Positions 59,619 to 64,000 of a stretch of 64,000 bases of DNA are shown here, piece by piece; positions within the stretch are counted from its first letter, which is position 1, and each line of letters starts with the position of its first letter. The position numbers and the translations under genes are program-made. Source of the stretch: an uncultured Ruminococcus sp. (lineage in GTDB: Bacteria; Bacillota; Clostridia; Lachnospirales; Lachnospiraceae); assembly GCA_904377845.1 (NCBI GenBank), contig CAJFGR010000010.1, forward strand, positions 50,833-114,832, given 5' to 3'. Below the pieces are notes generated by a model. That model was not told where the DNA came from. It ran no database searches and was given only the letters and a program-made list of their open reading frames with translations.

Positions 59619-62105
59619 CTATAAAAACTTTCCAGTTATACTTTCAGGAGACTTCCTGATTTCCTCCGGCGTTCCTGCCGCTACGATCCGTCCGCCTGCC
59701 TCTCCGCCGCCCGGTCCCATGTCAATGATATAATCTGCATTGCGGATTACGTCAAGGTCGTGTTCAATAACGATGACGGTTGCTTCGTTTTCGATGAGCG
59801 TCTGGAAGACTCCCAGCAGAGTGCGTACGTCAAGAGGATGGAGCCCGATGGTAGGCTCATCAAATACGAAAACGGAATCTGACTGAGCTTTTCCCATCTC
59901 ACTTGCCAGCTTCAGGCGCTGCGCTTCTCCGCCGGAGAGACTGGGCGTTTCTTCTCCCAGTGTGAGATATCCGAGCCCCAGATTTTCCAGTACCTGCAGC
60001 TTCTGCCGGACGGATTTCAGATTCGCGCAGGCTTTCAGCGCTGTGCTCACATTCATTTCCATCAGTTCCGGGAGAGAGAAGGAATGTCCATTTTTATCTT
60101 TCTTATTCGCGTATTTTATTTTCTCCGCACTTTTTGAATATCTTGATCCACGGCATTTTGGACAGGTAATCTTTACATCCGGAAGGAACTGTACATCCAG
60201 ACTGATCACCCCTGTTCCGTCACAGACCGGACAGCGCAGTTTCCCCGTATTGTAGGAAAAGTCTCCTGCCTTATAGCCCAGTTCCTTAGCGTCCGCGGTA
60301 CGCGCAAATGTCTTGCGCAGCTCGTCGTGGACATTGGCGTAGGTGGCTACGGTAGAGCGGACATTGATGCCGATCGGTGTGGCGTCGATCAGTTTCACCT
60401 GTGTAATCCCGTCTGCGGTGACGGCGCGCACATGATCCGGCAGCGCTTTCCCGTGAATTGCAGCTTCCAGGCCGGGAATCAGGCTTTCAAGGATGAGAGT
60501 CGTCTTGCCAGAACCGGACACGCCGGTAACTACTGTCAGTTTCCCTTTCGGAATATCCACTTCCAGCGGCTTAACGGTATGGATGGCTGAAGTAGAGAGA
60601 TGAATCTTCCCGTCGGTAAACATTTCGGAAGGGTCTGCCTGTTGTCTTATCGGCTCCTGAGGCTTCCCTGTGAGGAAAGGTCCGATCAGGGAAGCGGTAT
60701 TCCCGGCGAGTTCCGGTACGGTTCCCTGTGCAATCACTTCACCGCCGTCGATGCCGGCTCCGGGGCCCATCTCGATGATCCAGTCTGCCTCGGAGAGGAT
60801 CTGGGTGTCGTGGTCAACCAGAAGAATGGAATTGCCGTCCGCGATCAGGTCGTGCATCACGCCGAGCAGCCCGACGATATTGGAAGGATGCAGCCCGATG
60901 GACGGCTCGTCCAGAACATAGAGGACGCCCGTGGTACGGTTGCGCACCGCGCGGGCAAGCTGCATCCTCTGCCGTTCCCCGGTGGACAATGTAGAAGATG
61001 CCCGGTTCAGAGTCAGGTATCCCAGACCAAGATCCAGCAGCCGTTTTGCCACAACCTGAAAAGATTCGCAGATGCTCTTTGCCATAGGACGCATTTCCTC
61101 CGGCAGGGACGAGGGAACTCCCGACACCCATTCCGTCAGATCTGCCAGAGTCATGCGGCAGGCTTCATCCAGAGAAATTTCACGCAGTTTCGGTGCTCTC
61201 GCGGCTTCGGACAGACGCGTGCCGCCGCAGTCCGGGCAGATATCCAGCTTCAGAAATTTTTCCACCCGCTTCATCCCTTTCTCGTCCTTGACTTTTGAGA
61301 GAGCGTTTTCTACTGTGTAGACAGCATTGTAATAGGTGAAGTCCAGTTCCCCTGCCTGATTGGTCTTTTTGGAATGATAGAGGATATGTTTCTTTTCGGC
61401 GGGACCGTTGTAAACGATATTTTTTTCTCTGTCTGTCAGGTCGCGGAAAGGAATATTCGTGCGCACACCCATTTCCCGGCAGACGTCGGTCATAAGAGAC
61501 CACATGAGAGAATTCCATGGCGCAACCGCACCTTCATCGATGGTGAGGGATTCATCAGGAACAAGGGTGGATCGGTCTACTGTGCGTACCGTACCGGTTC
61601 CGTCACAGGTGCGGCACGCTCCCTGACTGTTAAATGCCAGTTCCTCTGAGGATGGAGCATAGAATCGGGCGCCGCATTCCGGACAGACCAGCTCCTGTCC
61701 GGCGGCGACGGCCAGAGAAGGAGCAAGATAATGCCCGTTGGGACATCTGTGATTCGCCAGTCTCGAATACATCAGACGCAGGCTGTTCAAAAGCTCTGTC
61801 CCCGTACCGAATGTACTGCGGATGCCGGGAACTCCGGGGCGCTGGTGGAGCGCAAGGGCAGCAGGAACGTACAGAACCTCATCCACGTCCGCTTTGGCTG
61901 CCTGCGTCATGCGTCGTCTCGTGTAGGTGGACAGAGCGTCCAAATAGCGTCTTGATCCTTCTGCGTAGAGGACGCCGAGGGCGAGGGAAGATTTGCCCGA
62001 GCCGGATACGCCGGCGATACCTACGATCTTCCCAAGGGGCACATCAACGTCAATATTTTTCAGATTGTGGACCCGCGCTCCGCGAATCAGTATTTTATCT
62101 TTCAT
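59619..62105 (-). CDS. UvrA-like ABC ATPase (UvrA2-type paralogue)
   Basis: 828 residues with two ABC modules: Walker A GVSGSGKSSL near 33-42 and GVSGSGKTTL near 530; signatures LSTGERQRMQLARAV and LSGGEAQRLKLASEMG; zinc fingers around CPECGARF and CPVCDGTG. It is about 110 residues shorter than housekeeping UvrA (about 940), and I do not see the UvrB-binding insertion, as in UvrA2 proteins tied to drug resistance or DNA-adduct tolerance. Orphan gene. The start MKDKILIRGARVHNLKNID is typical. Confidence 0.88.
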   Translation of the reverse strand: MKDKILIRGARVHNLKNIDVDVPLGKIVGIAGVSGSGKSSLALGVLYAEGSRRYLDALSTYTRRRMTQAAKADVDEVLYVPAALALHQRPGVPGIRSTFGTGTELLNSLRLMYSRLANHRCPNGHYLAPSLAVAAGQELVCPECGARFYAPSSEELAFNSQGACRTCDGTGTVRTVDRSTLVPDESLTIDEGAVAPWNSLMWSLMTDVCREMGVRTNIPFRDLTDREKNIVYNGPAEKKHILYHSKKTNQAGELDFTYYNAVYTVENALSKVKDEKGMKRVEKFLKLDICPDCGGTRLSEAARAPKLREISLDEACRMTLADLTEWVSGVPSSLPEEMRPMAKSICESFQVVAKRLLDLGLGYLTLNRASSTLSTGERQRMQLARAVRNRTTGVLYVLDEPSIGLHPSNIVGLLGVMHDLIADGNSILLVDHDTQILSEADWIIEMGPGAGIDGGEVIAQGTVPELAGNTASLIGPFLTGKPQEPIRQQADPSEMFTDGKIHLSTSAIHTVKPLEVDIPKGKLTVVTGVSGSGKTTLILESLIPGLEAAIHGKALPDHVRAVTADGITQVKLIDATPIGINVRSTVATYANVHDELRKTFARTADAKELGYKAGDFSYNTGKLRCPVCDGTGVISLDVQFLPDVKITCPKCRGSRYSKSAEKIKYANKKDKNGHSFSLPELMEMNVSTALKACANLKSVRQKLQVLENLGLGYLTLGEETPSLSGGEAQRLKLASEMGKAQSDSVFVFDEPTIGLHPLDVRTLLGVFQTLIENEATVIVIEHDLDVIRNADYIIDMGPGGGEAGGRIVAAGTPEEIRKSPESITGKFL

Positions 62106-62194
62106 GTGCGATTGTCCTTTCAGAATAGAGTATGGTAATTATACTCTCTTTCGCTGAAAACATCAATTTATGTAAGATTTGTGGTATGATATTC

Positions 62195-62366
62195 CATAAT
62201 AGTTCAACCATCTGAATGTCAGCGGACGGATTTATGCTTGCATAGGAATCCGGAGGCTGACATTCAGATGAGGTGAACGCCTGTTAATGAGTAAAACAGT
62301 GGCAACAGCCACAATAAGCACGAAGTGCGGTTTTACGAATGGCGCGGGTTGAACTTTTATAATATT
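62195..62366. repeat. 172-bp MITE-like element, full copy
   Basis: Inverted ends: CATAATAGTTCAACC (62195-62209) and GGTTGAACTTTTATAAT (62347-62363). Left half is a 15-bp perfect hairpin CATCTGAATGTCAGC/GCTGACATTCAGATG. Right half forms a cloverleaf: GTAAAAC/GTTTTAC enclosing GTGGC-AACA-GCCAC and GCAC-GAA-GTGC. No ORF. Fragments of its ends occur at 3653, 10498, 11777, 33952, 37182 and 38841. It fills most of the 302-base gap before the RlmI-type gene. Confidence 0.7.
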
Positions 62367-62407
62367 GGAATTCAGAAGGATTAATCATATGACACAGGAG
62401 GAAGATT

Positions 62408-63613
62408 ATGTCTAATGCAGTTGTTACTTTAAAAAAAGGCGCGGGACGCACACTCAAGCAGGGCGGCCCATGGATTTATGACAATGAAATAGAAAGTATT
62501 ATGGGAAGTTTTGAGGACGGTGATATCGTGCTCGTCCATGATTTCGACGGCTATCCGCTGGGCCGGGGATTTATCAACCGAAATTCAAAACTGACGGTGC
62601 GCATGATGACGAGAAACCGTGACACGGAAATTAATGAGGAGTTTATCCGTATGCGTGTGAAAAATGCATGGGAATACCGGAAAAAGGTGATGGATGACAT
62701 CTCGAGCTGCCGTGTGATCTTCGGCGAGGCGGATTTCCTGCCGGGGATCGTGGTGGACAAGTTTGCGGACGTACTTGTAGTAGAATCACTTGCTCTGGGC
62801 ATCGACCGCTTTAAAGTGATGATCGCGGATATTTTAAAAGAGCTGATGGAGAAAGACGGGATCCATATCCGGGGCGTCTATGAGCGCAGTGACGCTAAAG
62901 TCCGCGAGCAGGAAGGAATGGAGCGCTATAAGGGATTCATCGGCGCGCCTTTTGATACGAAAGTGGAGATTGTGGAGAACGGTGTGCGCTATTATGTGGA
63001 TGTAAAGGACGGACAGAAGACCGGCTTCTTCCTTGACCAGAAATACAACAGACGGGCAGTGGCAAAGCTCTGCAAAGGAGCCCGGGTACTGGACTGCTTT
63101 ACCCATACCGGTTCCTTTGCCCTGAATGCAGGAATTGCAGGAGCGGAGCACGTGATCGGAGTGGATGCTTCTGAGCTGGGCGTTGCCCAGGCACGGGAAA
63201 ATGCCGCTCTGAACGGACTGGAAGACCGGGTGGAGTTTATCTGCGAGGACGTCTTTGATCTGCTTCCTCGTCTGGAGAAGCAGGGCGAGAAATATGATGT
63301 GGTTATCCTTGATCCGCCGGCATTTACGAAATCGAGAAGTTCGATCAAAAAAGCAGTGAAGGGTTACCGGGAGATCAATCTGCGGGGGATGAAGCTGGTG
63401 AAGGATGGCGGATATCTGGCGACCTGCTCGTGTTCCCATTTTATGGATTATGAACTGTTTACCAAGACGATCGGGCAGGCGGCGCAGAATGTGCATAAGA
63501 GACTGAGACAGGTGGAATTTAGAACACAGGCGCCGGATCATCCGATACTGTGGGGAGCGAGGGATTCTTATTATCTGAAGTTTTATGTGTTTCAGGTTTG
63601 TGAGGAAAAGTAA
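62408..63613 (+). CDS. Class I rRNA (cytosine-C5) methyltransferase, RlmI-like
   Basis: 401 residues: PUA domain at the N-terminus (KKGAGRTLKQGGPWIYDNEI), then an RlmI/RlmK-type methyltransferase (GQKTGFFLDQKYNRRAV, VLDCFTHTGSFALNA, VILDPPAFTKSRSSIKKAVKGYREIN, LATCSCSHFM with catalytic cysteine). RlmI methylates C1962 of E. coli 23S rRNA; the same target is likely. CAGGAGGAAGATT precedes the ATG. Confidence 0.9.
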   Translation: MSNAVVTLKKGAGRTLKQGGPWIYDNEIESIMGSFEDGDIVLVHDFDGYPLGRGFINRNSKLTVRMMTRNRDTEINEEFIRMRVKNAWEYRKKVMDDISSCRVIFGEADFLPGIVVDKFADVLVVESLALGIDRFKVMIADILKELMEKDGIHIRGVYERSDAKVREQEGMERYKGFIGAPFDTKVEIVENGVRYYVDVKDGQKTGFFLDQKYNRRAVAKLCKGARVLDCFTHTGSFALNAGIAGAEHVIGVDASELGVAQARENAALNGLEDRVEFICEDVFDLLPRLEKQGEKYDVVILDPPAFTKSRSSIKKAVKGYREINLRGMKLVKDGGYLATCSCSHFMDYELFTKTIGQAAQNVHKRLRQVEFRTQAPDHPILWGARDSYYLKFYVFQVCEEK

Positions 63614-63633
63614 GAGGAGAAGAAGAGAGGATA

Positions 63634-63702
63634 ACGAAAAAGAGACAATCCAGAGGATTTATGGCTAAAAGGCCAGATCCTCAGAGTTGTCTCCTTTTTC
63701 GT
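63634..63702 (+). terminator. Terminator after the RlmI-like gene
   Basis: ACGAAAAAGAGACAA pairs with TTGTCTCCTTTTTCGT, with an inner AGGAT/ATCCT and GGC/GCC helix. T-rich arm on the + strand. Confidence 0.8.
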
Positions 63703-63705
63703 GCA

Positions 63706-63729
63706 GGGGGGATTTTCCCCCATTTTATT
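63706..63729 (+). terminator. Second terminator-like hairpin
   Basis: GGGGG-GATTTT-CCCCC followed by ATTTTATTG. From here to 63950 the sequence is very AT-rich with no gene. Confidence 0.6.
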
Positions 63730-63786
63730 GTTCCACTATGACACCACTAACATATAGATACAATATTATCTTTACATTCCAATCTG

Positions 63787-63817
63787 GAAATATGTCTTAT
63801 TATATATGACATATTTC
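63787..63817. promoter_or_regulatory. AT-rich palindrome in the right-hand intergenic region
   Basis: GAAATATGTC and GACATATTTC are perfect 10-bp inverted copies 11 bases apart, a size typical of a dimeric regulator site. A later hairpin ATCCGGT/ACCGGAT (63953-63969) precedes an AGGAGG site at 63974, which probably serves a gene beyond the window edge. Confidence 0.45.
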
Positions 63818-64000
63818 TAAGATACAATAGATAATAATAAAACCTATAATTTTGTAATTATAATAAAATATTGTATTATATAAAATTGTATGGTATTCTG
63901 GATATAGGTAATTGCGAAACAGATTTGCAAGCTTGATTCCAGCGAGGTAAAGATCCGGTATAACCGGATTTTCAGGAGGTGGATGCGGATAACAGGATTT

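Noticed and set aside
63983-64000. Start of a new gene (ATG CGG ATA ACA GGA TTT)
   Set aside because: Only six codons are visible and the AGGAGG is just three bases away, too close; the real start may lie beyond the edge.
1-64000. CRISPR arrays, tRNA, rRNA, transposases or phage genes
   Set aside because: No regularly spaced identical repeats, no cloverleaf with CCA-adjacent acceptor, and no recognisable mobile-element enzyme was found by reading; a tool-based scan could still find weak cases.

Overview
The window reads as a chromosomal segment of a low-to-moderate GC anaerobic Firmicute, most likely a gut Lachnospiraceae (Clostridium cluster XIVa) species. This is inferred from gene content (selenium-dependent molybdenum hydroxylases, DUF1836, YerC/TrpR-like, small Lachnospiraceae-type proteins), strong AGGAGG ribosome binding sites and intrinsic terminators. 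No rRNA, tRNA, CRISPR array, transposase or phage gene was seen.

Layout. 1-2.6 kb: a broken DUF554 gene, a gamma-carbonic-anhydrase-like hexapeptide protein and a PepD dipeptidase. 2.6-33.9 kb: a large purine and urate catabolism island with its molybdenum and selenium supply. It begins with an XdhC-type maturation factor, then a guanine-class purine riboswitch in front of guanine deaminase and a two-gene xanthine dehydrogenase. A leftward operon (YheO/DauR-type regulator, ygeX, ygeY, ygeW, ridA, carbamate kinase) and a rightward operon (ssnA, NCS2 permease, ygfK, hyuA, yqeC, yqeB-mocA fusion, RnfB-like ferredoxin, Se-dependent XDH) diverge from a 444-bp control region. That region holds two pairs of a 15-bp palindrome, each pair spaced exactly 20 bp and just upstream of a promoter. 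The island closes with a MocA-ModE fusion protein, a near-perfect 24-bp palindrome at a promoter, and modABC.

33.9-45.2 kb: MATE exporter, an orphan NMT1/SsuA-type binding protein, a zinc-ribbon membrane protein, PHP hydrolase, TrpR-like YerC, DUF1836, PcrA helicase and RlmD. 45.5-59.5 kb: accessory metabolism. It holds a fructuronate reductase/GntP operon, a LysR-flanked aldo/keto reductase group, LysO, a DUF5714-arsenate-reductase-like fusion and mannoside genes (D-lyxose isomerase, GH2 beta-mannosidase). 59.6-63.6 kb: a UvrA paralogue and an RlmI-type methyltransferase.

How it works together (established for these families, inferred here): guanine is deaminated to xanthine; Mo/Se hydroxylases and YgfK carry out redox steps on purines; SsnA, HyuA, YgeY, YgeW and YgeX open and degrade the ring products; RidA removes enamine intermediates; carbamate kinase harvests ATP. 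ModABC, MocA domains, YqeB, YqeC and XdhC supply the Mo/Se cofactor.

Two window-wide patterns stand out. First, an unusual number of genes look like products of simple deletions (DUF554, pyrophosphatase, HPr::PfkB, GH125::DUF4432, an aldo/keto reductase remnant, possibly the 43.4-kb small protein). Second, a family of short dispersed repeats with a full 172-bp copy at 62.2 kb and solitary ends at five or more other intergenic sites.
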